From Sporosarcina trichiuri (GTDB lineage: Bacteria; Bacillota; Bacilli; Bacillales_A; Planococcaceae): a stretch of 64,000 nucleotides of DNA. The notes below the pieces were generated by a model. That model was given only the letters and a program-made list of their open reading frames with translations. It ran no database searches and was not told the origin of the DNA. Positions 7,851-16,572 of this stretch are shown here, piece by piece (position 1 is the first letter of the stretch; the number at the start of each line of letters is the position of its first letter). Location: assembly GCF_030406775.1 (NCBI RefSeq), contig NZ_CP129119.1:2697501-2761500 (forward strand), written 5' to 3'. A program made the translations under genes and the position numbers.

Positions 7851-10505
7851 TCACCCGCGGAACGGCCACCAGACGCCGCGGCCGAACGATACGGTGATCG
7901 CCGGGATCAGGAGCGGCAGGATGATGAGGCCGTACAGCAGGAGGCCGGTGATGACGATGGTCGCGATCTGCACGAGGCTCAGGACGCCGGACGGCATCAT
8001 CGCACCGAACGTGCCGGCGAGGATGACGGCGGCGGTGATGATGACTGTGCCCATCTTCGCCATCGAGATGCGCAGGGCGTCGCCGATCTTGCTGCCTTTC
8101 ATGCTCTCTTCGCGGAAGCGGTCGAGCAGGAAGATCGAGTAATCGACGCCGAGCGCGATCAGCATGATGAAGCCGAAGAACGGTACGGCCCAGCTGACGC
8201 CGTCATAGCCGAGACCATTGACGAAGATGAGCTCCGTCACGGAGATCGACGTGTAATACGTCAGCAGCAGGGAGCCGATCATATAGAGCGGCATGATTGC
8301 GGAGCGGAACAGGATCGTCAGGACGATGAACAGACCGACGAGCATGATCGTTACCGTACGTGTGAAGTCTTTTGATGAAATGTCATCGAGATCCGAGTTC
8401 ATGCTGGAAATCCCGGCGAACGCTACGTCCGTCTTTTCGAACGGTGTGCCAATGACAGATGTTTTCACGCTGTCTTTGATGTCATGGACCGTCTGGATCG
8501 CTTCGCGTGAATACGGATCGTTTTCCAGGATGACTTCCATCAGGATGCCGGTCTCGTCTCCGAACGTATAGCGGTCGACGACGGGCTGGAATTCTTCTTC
8601 TTTGAGCGTGCCGGACGGGATGTAGATGCCGGTATCCCGGATGCTCGGCGTGTCACTCATGTCCTTCAGCATATCGGTCACTTCGGTGAGCCCTTTGCTG
8701 ATGTCAGTCAGCCCGTTCTTCGAATCGGTGACCCCTTTCGCGAGCTGGCCGAGACCGCCGCTGAGCTGTCCGATCTGGGAGCCGGAGCCTTCGATCTGAC
8801 TGGCAGCCCCGTTCAGACTGCTGGAAATCTTGCCGAGCTCCCCGCTGAGAGCATTCAGTCCGCCCGCAGCCTGTGCAGCCGGCATACCTTGCGACAAGCC
8901 GCCGGCAATCTGGCCGAGCTGGGCGTTGATCTGCCCGATACCTTGGGCGGCCTGGCGCAGACCTGCGCCGCCTGAAGAGGCCTCCGAGCCGGATGGCAGC
9001 TGACTGGCCGCATCGTTCAGTCCGCCTTCGACTTGCCCAAGGCCGTCCTGCACTTGCTTGATGCCGTCATTGGCATCGTTCAGGCCGTCTGCAATCAGAC
9101 CGAGCTGATGATCGACATCGAGGTCCTCGATCTGTTCGCCTGTCGGGCGGGTGATCGTCCGGACGGATTTGACGCCGTCGACTTTTTCCAAGTTGCGGCT
9201 GATTGTCTCGAGATAGGGAACGTCTTTCTCATCGACAATGGAACTGTCATCTTTCAGGATGACCTGGACAGGAAGGGAGTCCCCTTTCCCGAATCCTTCT
9301 GAAATGAGGTTCAGCCCTTTGACGGACTCTTTCGACTGGTCGATTTCGTCCACTGTGTTAAAGGAAAGATCGTTGTCGTACGTCAGCAGCAATGGCACAG
9401 TGATGATTGCAACGATTGCCATCGACAGCAAAGGCCGTGCAACGGACAGCTTGCTGAAGCCGATCCACAGTTTGCTGTCATTGTGGGCTGTCGCTTGTTT
9501 CGACGGCCAGAACAATTTGTCTTTCAGCAGCATCATGAACAGCGGGACGACCGTGAACAGCACAAGGATCAAGACGGCGATCCCGACGGCGACCGCAACG
9601 GCGGATTTGAAGATCGGGAAGTCGGCGAAGCCGATAGCTGCAAACCCGATGAACACGGCAAGTGAACTGATGATCAGCGTCCGGCCGGCAGTTTTGTACG
9701 TATTGACGATCGCTTCCGTGATTTCATGTCCTTCGATCAGCTCTTCCTTGTACCGGCTCAGGAGCAGGATACAATAGTCGGTTCCGAGCCCGAACAGGAT
9801 CGCGACCAGGAAGATCTGCGTATAGTTCGAAACCGGGAAGCCGAACCAGTCGACGAAGAACGCAACGAGTGATTGGCTGAGCAGGTAGGTGATCCCGACA
9901 GCGATGAGCGGAACGATCGGTGTCACGATCGAGCGGAACACGATCAGCAGCAGCGCGAAGATGAGGACGACTGTGATGACTTCGGTCTTCTTCAGTCCTT
10001 CCTGCGCGCTGTCGTTGACGTCGTTATTGATGATCGCTTCCCCGGTCAGGTAGACTGTCGTGTCCTTTGGAAGGATCTCCGACCGGATTTTATCGCTCAG
10101 GTCGATGATCTCTTCATCGGTTCCGTCAACTGTGATCGGGACGAGGACCGTTTTGCGGTCTTCGGACACGAGCTGTTCTTCAACTTCCTTGCTTTCGAAC
10201 GGCTCCATCACATCTGTGACGGGTTTTCCGAGATCTGCAATTTCTTTGACGGTATCACGGATCGAGTCTTTGTCTTTATCCGTGATCGCTTTGTCGTAGT
10301 CATAGACGAGCGAAAGGGTGTCTTCCGACGCGCCCGCCTTCTCCAGGATATCCGCCGCTTTCTGGGAATCGGCATCCTTCGATAGCTGGAACGAACCGGC
10401 CTCTTCCGCCTGTTTGGCGAGGTCCGGTGCGACGAACAGCAGGCCGACGGCGAGTCCGACGAGGACGATGAAAATCGGCCAGCGGAATTTCAAGATGGTC
10501 TTCAT
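7851..10505 (-). CDS. MMPL/RND-family membrane transporter (YdgH-like)
   Basis: 884 residues. Two repeats of one N-terminal membrane helix, a large extracytoplasmic loop and a five- to six-helix bundle, as in RND/MMPL pumps; the second bundle contains the conserved GVDYSIFLLDRFREE and the first GLGTDYCILLLSRYKEE, whose Asp-Tyr pairs carry the proton relay. The second outer loop (about residues 470-620) contains a long Gly/Ala/Ser-rich stretch of near-heptad repeats (GLNDA.., GIGQINAQLGQI, GLGQLAKGV), probably a coiled coil reaching out of the membrane. Its ATG overlaps the stop of the MarR gene by 4 bp, so the two are co-translated. This MarR-MMPL pair resembles B. subtilis ydgG-ydgH. Likely lipid or drug export; substrate unknown. 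Confidence 0.88.
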   Translation of the reverse strand: MKTILKFRWPIFIVLVGLAVGLLFVAPDLAKQAEEAGSFQLSKDADSQKAADILEKAGASEDTLSLVYDYDKAITDKDKDSIRDTVKEIADLGKPVTDVMEPFESKEVEEQLVSEDRKTVLVPITVDGTDEEIIDLSDKIRSEILPKDTTVYLTGEAIINNDVNDSAQEGLKKTEVITVVLIFALLLIVFRSIVTPIVPLIAVGITYLLSQSLVAFFVDWFGFPVSNYTQIFLVAILFGLGTDYCILLLSRYKEELIEGHEITEAIVNTYKTAGRTLIISSLAVFIGFAAIGFADFPIFKSAVAVAVGIAVLILVLFTVVPLFMMLLKDKLFWPSKQATAHNDSKLWIGFSKLSVARPLLSMAIVAIITVPLLLTYDNDLSFNTVDEIDQSKESVKGLNLISEGFGKGDSLPVQVILKDDSSIVDEKDVPYLETISRNLEKVDGVKSVRTITRPTGEQIEDLDVDHQLGLIADGLNDANDGIKQVQDGLGQVEGGLNDAASQLPSGSEASSGGAGLRQAAQGIGQINAQLGQIAGGLSQGMPAAQAAGGLNALSGELGKISSSLNGAASQIEGSGSQIGQLSGGLGQLAKGVTDSKNGLTDISKGLTEVTDMLKDMSDTPSIRDTGIYIPSGTLKEEEFQPVVDRYTFGDETGILMEVILENDPYSREAIQTVHDIKDSVKTSVIGTPFEKTDVAFAGISSMNSDLDDISSKDFTRTVTIMLVGLFIVLTILFRSAIMPLYMIGSLLLTYYTSISVTELIFVNGLGYDGVSWAVPFFGFIMLIALGVDYSIFLLDRFREESMKGSKIGDALRISMAKMGTVIITAAVILAGTFGAMMPSGVLSLVQIATIVITGLLLYGLIILPLLIPAITVSFGRGVWWPFRG

Positions 10506-10960
10506 TGGTCAGTTTCCTCCATTTTCAAGATGTCCTTCACTTTCCGGAATGTCTGAACGAAGGCGCGCAGCTCATCCTCAGAGATTTCCTTCTCGAACAT
10601 CCGGGTGATCGTTTCGTTCAGTGCGCGGTTCGATGTCTCGAGGATCTCCTGCCCTTCTGCGGTCAGGCCGGCGGTTTTCGACCGCTGATCCGTCATCGAC
10701 CGTTCCGTACAGACGAGCCCTTTGTCCTCGAGCTTCTTGATGCGCGCAGTGATGGCGCTCTTATGGACGCCCTGCAATTCTGCCAGCTTGCCGTTCGACA
10801 GCGGTCCGTAGGCGGCCAGCAGTTTCAGCGTCTGGATCTGTTCCGGGGAATACTCCTTCCAGACAGGTGCCTGCACGGACTTCAGGAAATGCTCAGTTCC
10901 GTAGATCATCACTTCTTCGAACAGCTCGATTGCCTCCAGCAATGTATCTTTCATCATCAT
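10502..10960 (-). CDS. MarR-family transcriptional regulator
   Basis: 152 residues. The winged helix runs about residues 45-105: LSNGKLAELQGVHKSAITARIKKLEDKGLV is the helix-turn-helix and recognition helix, followed by the DQRSK wing typical of MarR proteins. Flanking helices form the dimer interface. Three ATGs open the frame; GGGGGTG about 5-10 bp upstream serves them. It is the first gene of the operon with the MMPL transporter, and an inverted repeat in its promoter (10972-10990) is a probable autoregulatory operator, so the protein likely represses the pump until it binds a small ligand. Confidence 0.88.
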   Translation of the reverse strand: MMMKDTLLEAIELFEEVMIYGTEHFLKSVQAPVWKEYSPEQIQTLKLLAAYGPLSNGKLAELQGVHKSAITARIKKLEDKGLVCTERSMTDQRSKTAGLTAEGQEILETSNRALNETITRMFEKEISEDELRAFVQTFRKVKDILKMEETDQ

Positions 10961-10971
10961 CGTACACCCCC

Positions 10972-10990
10972 TAAACTGTTTACTAGTTTA
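10972..10990. promoter_or_regulatory. Probable MarR operator
   Basis: TAAACT-gtttact-AGTTTA, a 6-bp inverted repeat with 7-bp spacer, lies 12-30 bp upstream of the MarR start codon and overlaps the likely promoter region. Size and symmetry fit MarR dimers. Confidence 0.6.
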
Positions 10991-11085
10991 TAGGGTGAAC
11001 AAGTTTCCGTCAACCCATTCGATTCCTGCAGAAACAGCCGATTCCACAGGATATGCTACACTGATAGGAAAGGAGTGATCATGCG

Positions 11086-11280
11086 ATGGATGGAAAGAAT
11101 CGAAGCGATATCCGCCCCGGTCTCCGGGTGAACGTGATTTTGAAGAAAGACCAGCGGAGCGGGGTGAAGACGGAAGGGGTTGTCAAGGATCTGCTGACGA
11201 ATTCCGCGCACCACCCGCATGGCATCAAAGTGCGGCTCGAAGACGGCCAGGTCGGCAGGGTCTGCGACATATTGGAATGA
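11086..11280 (+). CDS. ywbE: YwbE family protein (DUF2196)
   Basis: 64 residues, the full length of the family. The sequence RSDIRPGLRVNVILKKDQRSG followed by TEGVVKDLLTNSAHHPHGIKVRL is the diagnostic YwbE pattern, a small SH3-like beta barrel of unknown function that is very widely conserved. AAAGGAGTG about 11 bp upstream sets the start. The stop overlaps an ATG and lies 15 bp before the nitronate monooxygenase start, so both genes are in one operon, though a functional link is not established. Confidence 0.88.
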   Translation: MDGKNRSDIRPGLRVNVILKKDQRSGVKTEGVVKDLLTNSAHHPHGIKVRLEDGQVGRVCDILE

Positions 11281-11294
11281 AGGGAGGCAGTCCG

Positions 11295-12308
11295 ATGAAT
11301 CCGCTTGACAGATTCCACCTGAAGCATCCGATCATCCAGGCGCCGATGGCAGGCGTGACGACAGCAGAGTTCGTTGCAGCGTGCACGGAATCGGGTATGC
11401 TCGGTTCGATTGGTGCCGGCTACCTGGATGCGGCATCGACACGGAACATCATCCGGGCGGTCCGCCAGCTGACGGACAAGCCGTTCTCGGTCAATCTGTT
11501 CGTTCCGGATGAGCCGGTGTTCGATCAGCAGGACGTGCGCCGGGCGTATGAGGCGCTGCAGCCGATCGGCGAACAGCTCGGCCTGCCGTTCTGGAAGGCG
11601 CCGCTGTCGGAACCGGAGTTTGACGGACAGCTTCAGGTGGTTTTGGAGGAGAAGCCTGCCGTCTGTTCGTTCACGTTCGGTCTGCCGTCAATGGAAACCA
11701 TGCAGGCGCTGCGACAGGCCGGAATCCTGACGATCGGCACGGCGACGACACTCGAAGAGGCGGCCGCTGTCCAGTCATCCGGCATGGATATGGCCGTGCT
11801 GCAAGGATCGGAATCGGGCGGTCACCGGGGATCCTTTGCGCCCGGCGGTCCGCTTGTGCCGCTCGATGATTTGCTGCAGCAGGCTGCCGGGAGTCTGGAG
11901 ATCCCGCTGATTGCAGCAGGCGGCATCATGTCCGCGAGCCGGATGCGGGAATTGCTCCATGCGGGTGCATGCGCTGTCCAGATCGGTACGGTTCTGCTCG
12001 CGGCTGAAGAAAGCGGGGCAGCGCCTGCTTACAAACAGGCGGTCCAGGAAGCGGCGGATGACCGGACGGTGATCACGTCTGTCTTCTCCGGACGCCCGGC
12101 GCGCGGCATCCGCAATACGTTCATCGACCGGATGGACGGAGCTCCGCTTGCGCCGTATCCGTTCCAGAACGATCTGACGAAACGGCTGCGGAAGGAAGCG
12201 GCCGCACGCGGGGATGCGGAGTATATGTCCTTGTGGGCAGGAACAGGGGTTTCCGCGGCGGGCAGCGGAACGGCTGCCGAACTCCTGTCCCGGTTCCTGG
12301 ATAGCTGA
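11295..12308 (+). CDS. Nitronate monooxygenase (2-nitropropane dioxygenase family)
   Basis: 337 residues, an FMN-dependent TIM barrel. PIIQAPMAGVTT at the N-terminus, the GSIGAGYL loop, a phosphate-binding QGSESGGHRG motif (about 172-182) that includes the catalytic-His region, IPLIAAGGIM and AVQIGTVLLA are the ordered family motifs. These enzymes oxidise propionate 3-nitronate and other nitronates using oxygen. ATG 11295 is chosen because AGGGAGG lies 8 bp upstream; the in-frame ATG at 11277 overlaps the ywbE stop and has no site of its own. Substrate preference within the family cannot be read. Confidence 0.85.
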   Translation: MNPLDRFHLKHPIIQAPMAGVTTAEFVAACTESGMLGSIGAGYLDAASTRNIIRAVRQLTDKPFSVNLFVPDEPVFDQQDVRRAYEALQPIGEQLGLPFWKAPLSEPEFDGQLQVVLEEKPAVCSFTFGLPSMETMQALRQAGILTIGTATTLEEAAAVQSSGMDMAVLQGSESGGHRGSFAPGGPLVPLDDLLQQAAGSLEIPLIAAGGIMSASRMRELLHAGACAVQIGTVLLAAEESGAAPAYKQAVQEAADDRTVITSVFSGRPARGIRNTFIDRMDGAPLAPYPFQNDLTKRLRKEAAARGDAEYMSLWAGTGVSAAGSGTAAELLSRFLDS

Positions 12309-12358
12309 AAGAGGGGAGCGCCTTGCGTTTCCCTCTTTCGAAGTGACTGAATTCACTT

Positions 12359-12364
12359 TATAAT
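12359..12364 (+). promoter_or_regulatory. -10 element of the lytS promoter
   Basis: TATAAT 24 bp before the lytS start codon; no strong -35 at the right distance. A GAAAGAGGG/CCCTCTTTC hairpin (about 12308-12340) just upstream could end the nitronate monooxygenase transcript but has no T-run. Confidence 0.45.
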
Positions 12365-12387
12365 CAGATGAAAAGGGGGCGGCCGCT

Positions 12388-14136
12388 ATGCTCGATCTGC
12401 TCATCATCATGCTCGAACGGGTCGGGACGATTGTCGCCGTGGCGTTCATCCTGACACGGTTCCGGTTCTTCAAACAGCTCATCCATCAGGATACGCTCAC
12501 CCGGCGCCAGAAGGTGAATGCCATTTTGTTCTTCGGGGCGTTCGGCGTGATCGGTACATATTTAGGCGTCGCCTTCAGTACGCAGACATTGCACTTCAAC
12601 AGTGTGTCAATGAATTTATCCGGAGATGAAGCGATCGCAAACTCCCGCGTCATCGGCATCGTGGTCGCCGGACTTCTCGGCGGCTGGCGGCTCGGTCTCG
12701 GCGCTGGTCTGATCGCCGGGCTCCACCGGATGACGCTCGGCGGGTTCACCGCATTCTCCTGCGGCCTGTCGACAATCCTTTCCGGGCTCCTCGCCAGCTG
12801 GTTCTATCGGAAAGGCAAAACCGTCCATCCGGTCATGGCATTTGCGATCGGTGCTCTGGCGGAAGCGATGCAGATGGGGCTGATCCTCATCCTGTCGAAG
12901 CCGTTCACGGAAGCCTGGTCGCTCGTCCAGGCGATCGGCCTGCCAATGATACTCGCAAACGGACTCGGCACGGCGATCTTCTTGCTGATCGTCTACAACG
13001 TGCTGAGCGATCAGGACAAGGCGACCGCATTACAGGCGCAGAAGACGCTCCGCATCGCCAATCAGACGCTTGCGCATCTGCGGCAGGGGATGACGGCGGC
13101 GACATGCGACGCTGTGTGCCGGATCCTGTACAGGGAACTGGAGCCAAGCGCAGTGGCAATGACGAACCAGTCCGAAATCCTGGCGCATGTAGGTGTGGCG
13201 AGCGATCATCATCAGCCGCACAGCCCGATCCAGACGACGATCACGAAGGAAGTGCTGCAGCACGGCCGCCGTGTCACAGCGGATGACGGGGCGATCCACT
13301 GCATCGAAGCGCACTGTCCGCTCGGCGCTGCTGTCATTGCGCCGCTCAAGCAGCGCGATGAAGTGGTCGGGACCCTGAAACTCTATTATCCATCGGAGAA
13401 GGCGATCACGGATGTGACGATCGAACTGATCGACGGGCTCAGCTCGCTGCTGAGCGACCAGCTCGAGATCGCAGCCGCAGGACGGGCGCACGAACTCGCG
13501 AAAGATGCGGAAATCAAAGCGCTGCAGGCACAGATCAGTCCGCATTTCTTCTTCAATTCCCTGAATGTCATCATTTCGCTGATCCGGACCGATCCGGACC
13601 AGGCGCGCCAGCTTCTCATGTCGCTGTCAAAGTTCCTGCGGCAGAACGTTGAAGGGACAACGGCGATGCGTGTGACGCTCGAGCAGGAACTGGCCCATGT
13701 CCAGGCCTACCTGCAGATCGAGCAGGCGCGGTTCGTCGACAAACTGACGGTGGAGCTCGACGTCGATCCATCCGTACTGTCGCAGCTGATCCCTCCGCTG
13801 ACGCTTCAGCCGATCGTCGAGAACGCTGTCAAGCATGGCATCGCCGATATGGCGAGCGGCAGTGTGGTGACCGTCTCGATCGGATTGGAGGAAGGGGAGA
13901 CCGTGATCACGGTCCGGGACAACGGCAAGGGGATTGCGGAAGAACGGCTGCCGCTTCTTGGCGAGGAACCTGTCGAATCGGCTACCGGAACAGGGATGGG
14001 CCTCTATAATGTCCACCGCCGTCTCGTCATGTCGTTCGGCAGCGAAGCGGGCCTCCGGTTCGGGGTCCCTGAAGGCGAAGGGACGGTTGTCCGGTTCCGG
14101 ATCCCGCAGACAGTGAAAGAGGAGGTGCACGTATGA
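12388..14136 (+). CDS. lytS: LytS-type sensor histidine kinase
   Basis: 582 residues. Residues 1-210 hold the 5TM-LYT membrane sensor (six hydrophobic segments including GGWRLGLGAGLIAGLHRMTLGG). A GAF-like domain follows (~225-360). The His-kinase box QISPHFFFNSLNVI has the phospho-accepting His at about 386, the N box is PIVENAVKHGI (~475) and G boxes are DNGKGI and GTGMGLYNV. These kinases pair with LytTR regulators; the next gene, overlapping by 4 bp, is one. The following gene is a CstA-type transporter, an arrangement parallel to E. coli BtsS/BtsR-BtsT, where the kinase senses pyruvate. That role is inferred here, not shown. The start codon is the first of the frame with AAAGGGGG upstream. 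Confidence 0.9.
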   Translation: MLDLLIIMLERVGTIVAVAFILTRFRFFKQLIHQDTLTRRQKVNAILFFGAFGVIGTYLGVAFSTQTLHFNSVSMNLSGDEAIANSRVIGIVVAGLLGGWRLGLGAGLIAGLHRMTLGGFTAFSCGLSTILSGLLASWFYRKGKTVHPVMAFAIGALAEAMQMGLILILSKPFTEAWSLVQAIGLPMILANGLGTAIFLLIVYNVLSDQDKATALQAQKTLRIANQTLAHLRQGMTAATCDAVCRILYRELEPSAVAMTNQSEILAHVGVASDHHQPHSPIQTTITKEVLQHGRRVTADDGAIHCIEAHCPLGAAVIAPLKQRDEVVGTLKLYYPSEKAITDVTIELIDGLSSLLSDQLEIAAAGRAHELAKDAEIKALQAQISPHFFFNSLNVIISLIRTDPDQARQLLMSLSKFLRQNVEGTTAMRVTLEQELAHVQAYLQIEQARFVDKLTVELDVDPSVLSQLIPPLTLQPIVENAVKHGIADMASGSVVTVSIGLEEGETVITVRDNGKGIAEERLPLLGEEPVESATGTGMGLYNVHRRLVMSFGSEAGLRFGVPEGEGTVVRFRIPQTVKEEVHV

Positions 14137-14858
14137 GTATCCGGATTCTTGTGGTGGATGACGAACGCTACGCCCGGGAGGAACTCATCTATTTGCTCGG
14201 ACGCCATCCGGACGTTGACATTGTCGGAGAGGCGGACTCGGGCGATGCGGCGATCCTCAAAACGATCGAGTTGCAGCCCGATGTCCTGTTCCTCGACGTC
14301 GAGATGCCGAAGATGAACGGCCTCGAAGCGGCAAAAGTTGCAAACGGTCTTAAGCATCCGCCGCATCTTGTGTTCGCGACCGCCTATCCCCAGTTCGCAG
14401 CGGACGCCTTCCGTGTGGATGCGGTCGACTATCTGCTGAAACCGTACGAAGAGGAACAGCTCGCCCAGACCCTCACACGGATCCGCGCAAAGCGGCCGGC
14501 AGGCGGGAAAGCACCGGCCCGGCAGCCGCTCGGCCGGCTCGCTGTTGAGCGGGAGGGGGAAATCGAGTACGTGCCGATCCCTGACATCCTGTACGTCAGC
14601 CGGGAAGAGAACCGGACGCGGGTCATCACGCGGACAGGGGAGCACGAAGTGAAGCTTCCGCTGAGAGATCTGGAAGCACGTCTCGTCCCTTTCTCGTTTT
14701 TTCGCATCCATAAGAGCTATCTGGTCAACCTTGCGCACGTCCGCCGCCTGACCCCCTGGTTCAACGGCGCCTATCAGCTTGAACTGGAAGGCAGGCCGGA
14801 ACAGCTTTCCGTCAGCCGGAATTATGCCAAAGCGCTGCGGCGTAAGCTGGAAGGGTGA
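14133..14858 (+). CDS. lytT: LytTR-family response regulator
   Basis: 241 residues. The receiver domain (1-115) has the acidic pair DDE at the N-terminus, phospho-acceptor Asp55 in LFLDVEMP and the Lys of LLKPYEEEQL. The C-terminal LytTR domain (~135-240) binds DNA through beta strands: DILYVSREENRTRVIT, LEARLVPFSFFRIHKSYLVNL and VSRNYAKALRRKL are its hallmarks. The ATG overlaps the lytS stop (ATGA). LytTR proteins bind pairs of 9-bp direct repeats spaced 12-13 bp; exactly such a repeat lies between this gene and cstA at 14865-14894, so cstA is the likely target. Confidence 0.9.
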   Translation: MSIRILVVDDERYAREELIYLLGRHPDVDIVGEADSGDAAILKTIELQPDVLFLDVEMPKMNGLEAAKVANGLKHPPHLVFATAYPQFAADAFRVDAVDYLLKPYEEEQLAQTLTRIRAKRPAGGKAPARQPLGRLAVEREGEIEYVPIPDILYVSREENRTRVITRTGEHEVKLPLRDLEARLVPFSFFRIHKSYLVNLAHVRRLTPWFNGAYQLELEGRPEQLSVSRNYAKALRRKLEG

Positions 14859-14864
14859 CAAGCT

Positions 14865-14894
14865 GCACGTCAGTACGGAGATCCGGCACGTCAG
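14865..14894 (+). promoter_or_regulatory. Putative LytTR-binding direct repeat before cstA
   Basis: GCACGTCAG occurs at 14865-14873 and 14886-14894: identical 9-bp sites with a 12-bp spacer (21-bp period). This matches the known geometry of LytTR operators. It lies 55 bp upstream of the cstA -10 box, an activator position. Confidence 0.65.
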
Positions 14895-14948
14895 AAGGAA
14901 GAAACGACATGATATCCCCGGAATGGCCAATTGTTAGAATAGTTGTTT

Positions 14949-14954
14949 TATAAT
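14949..14954 (+). promoter_or_regulatory. cstA promoter -10 element
   Basis: Perfect TATAAT. At the proper 17-bp distance the -35 would be GCCAAT (14926-14931), a poor match, which fits a promoter needing an activator. Confidence 0.55.
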
Positions 14955-14991
14955 CAAGGCAGACTTCTGACAGAGAAAGGACGGGGGATAT

Positions 14992-16473
14992 ATGTATACG
15001 TTTCTATTTGGGGTGGCATTGCTGATCGTCGGGTATTTCACGTACGGTAAGTTTGTGGAGCGGGTGTTCGGCGTGAAAGAAGAACGGCAGACACCTGCGT
15101 TTGCGAACCAGGACGGCGTCGATTACGTGCCGATGAATACGAAGAAGAACTCATTGATCCAATTGCTGAACATTGCGGGGGTCGGCCCGATTTTCGGTCC
15201 GATCATGGGAGCGCTGTACGGTCCGGTCGCATTCCTCTGGATCGTGCTCGGTGCAATCTTTGCGGGCGCAGTGCATGACTACCTGACCGGGATGATCTCC
15301 ATCCGGAACCGCGGGGCACACTTGCCGGAGCTTGCAGGCAAGTTCCTCGGGAAATTCATGAAGCACCTTGTAAACGCTTTCGCCATTTTACTTCTCCTGC
15401 TGGTCGGAACGGTGTTCGTCTCGGCACCTGCAGGCCTCCTGTACAACCTGATGAACGGCTGGATGGCGATGGGTCTCATCGTTGCAGCGATCTTCATCTA
15501 TTACATCTTGGCGACGCTGCTGCCGATCGATAAGATCATCGGCCGGTTCTATCCGATCTTCGGCCTGCTGCTGATCATCAGTGCGCTGGGTGTCGGCGGC
15601 GGCATGCTCATCAAAGGGGCGCCGATCCCTGAACTGTCTTTGACGAACCTGCACCCGGATAACATTCCCATCTTCCCGCTGCTGTTCCTGACGATCTCAT
15701 GCGGCGCACTGTCCGGATTCCACGCGACCCAGACGCCGATCATCTCTCGGACGACTCAGCGTGAGAAACAAGGCCGCAAGATCTTCTACGGCATGATGAT
15801 CGCAGAAGGGGTCATCGCAATGATCTGGGCAGCGGCCGGCATGGCGCTGTTCAACGGACCGGTCGGCCTGAACGAACTGCTCGCTGCAGGCGGTCCTGCC
15901 ATGATTGTCAGCGAAGCATCGACTCTTATGCTCGGCGCGGTCGGCGGAACCCTCGCCATTCTCGGTGTCATCATCCTGCCGATTACATCCGGCGATACGG
16001 CGTTCCGCAGTGCCCGTATGATTATCGCGGATTACTTCAAGTTCCCGCAGCTGAAGGTCATGAGCCGGCTCTGGATCGCCTTGCCGCTGTTCGCCGTTTC
16101 GATCGCACTGACATTCGTCGACTTCAATATCCTCTGGCGTTACTTCTCGTGGGCGAACCAGTCCACGGCCGTCATTGCCCTGTTCGTCGCTGCGATGTAT
16201 CTGTTCATCGCCGGCAAGAATTACTGGATTGCGCTTGTGCCTGGCACATTCATGCTCATGGCGACGACCACATATATCCTGAATGCGCCGATCGGGTTCC
16301 GGCTGCCGATGGAAGTGTCGCTGATCGGGGCGAGTGTCATCTCGATCTTCCTCGTTGCGCTGTTCTTCTATTCCGCGGTGAAAGCGAAGCGTGCTCAAGT
16401 GCCGCTTGAAGTGGACGCCCCGGATTGGGATGACGCGATCGCAAGTGCAGCCACAGCAGCAACTCCTGAATAA
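14992..16473 (+). CDS. cstA: CstA-family carbon starvation / pyruvate-type transporter
   Basis: 493 residues with about 14 hydrophobic segments. Family hallmarks include NIAGVGPIFGPIMGALYGPVAF followed by AGAVHDYLTGMISIRNRG, FHATQTPIISRTT and SGDTAFRSARMI. It is shorter than E. coli CstA (701 residues), belonging to the ~480-residue form seen in many Bacillota. CstA and BtsT import peptides or pyruvate under carbon limitation. GGACGGGGG upstream gives the ribosome-binding site. It follows the LytS/LytT genes in the same direction but has its own promoter with a LytTR-like operator, so it is probably the regulon of that system. Confidence 0.87.
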   Translation: MYTFLFGVALLIVGYFTYGKFVERVFGVKEERQTPAFANQDGVDYVPMNTKKNSLIQLLNIAGVGPIFGPIMGALYGPVAFLWIVLGAIFAGAVHDYLTGMISIRNRGAHLPELAGKFLGKFMKHLVNAFAILLLLLVGTVFVSAPAGLLYNLMNGWMAMGLIVAAIFIYYILATLLPIDKIIGRFYPIFGLLLIISALGVGGGMLIKGAPIPELSLTNLHPDNIPIFPLLFLTISCGALSGFHATQTPIISRTTQREKQGRKIFYGMMIAEGVIAMIWAAAGMALFNGPVGLNELLAAGGPAMIVSEASTLMLGAVGGTLAILGVIILPITSGDTAFRSARMIIADYFKFPQLKVMSRLWIALPLFAVSIALTFVDFNILWRYFSWANQSTAVIALFVAAMYLFIAGKNYWIALVPGTFMLMATTTYILNAPIGFRLPMEVSLIGASVISIFLVALFFYSAVKAKRAQVPLEVDAPDWDDAIASAATAATPE

Positions 16474-16481
16474 TGGATGGT

Positions 16482-16510
16482 CCCCGGGAGGAACAATCCC
16501 GGGGGTTTTC
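16482..16510 (+). terminator. Terminator after cstA
   Basis: CCCCGGGA (16482-16489) pairs with TCCCGGGG (16497-16504), followed by GTTTTC. Confidence 0.75.
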
Positions 16511-16572
16511 ATGTTCCGCTTCCGCCGGCATCCGGCCGCCCTGTATACTGGAGACAGACAGGGGGAAGCATC

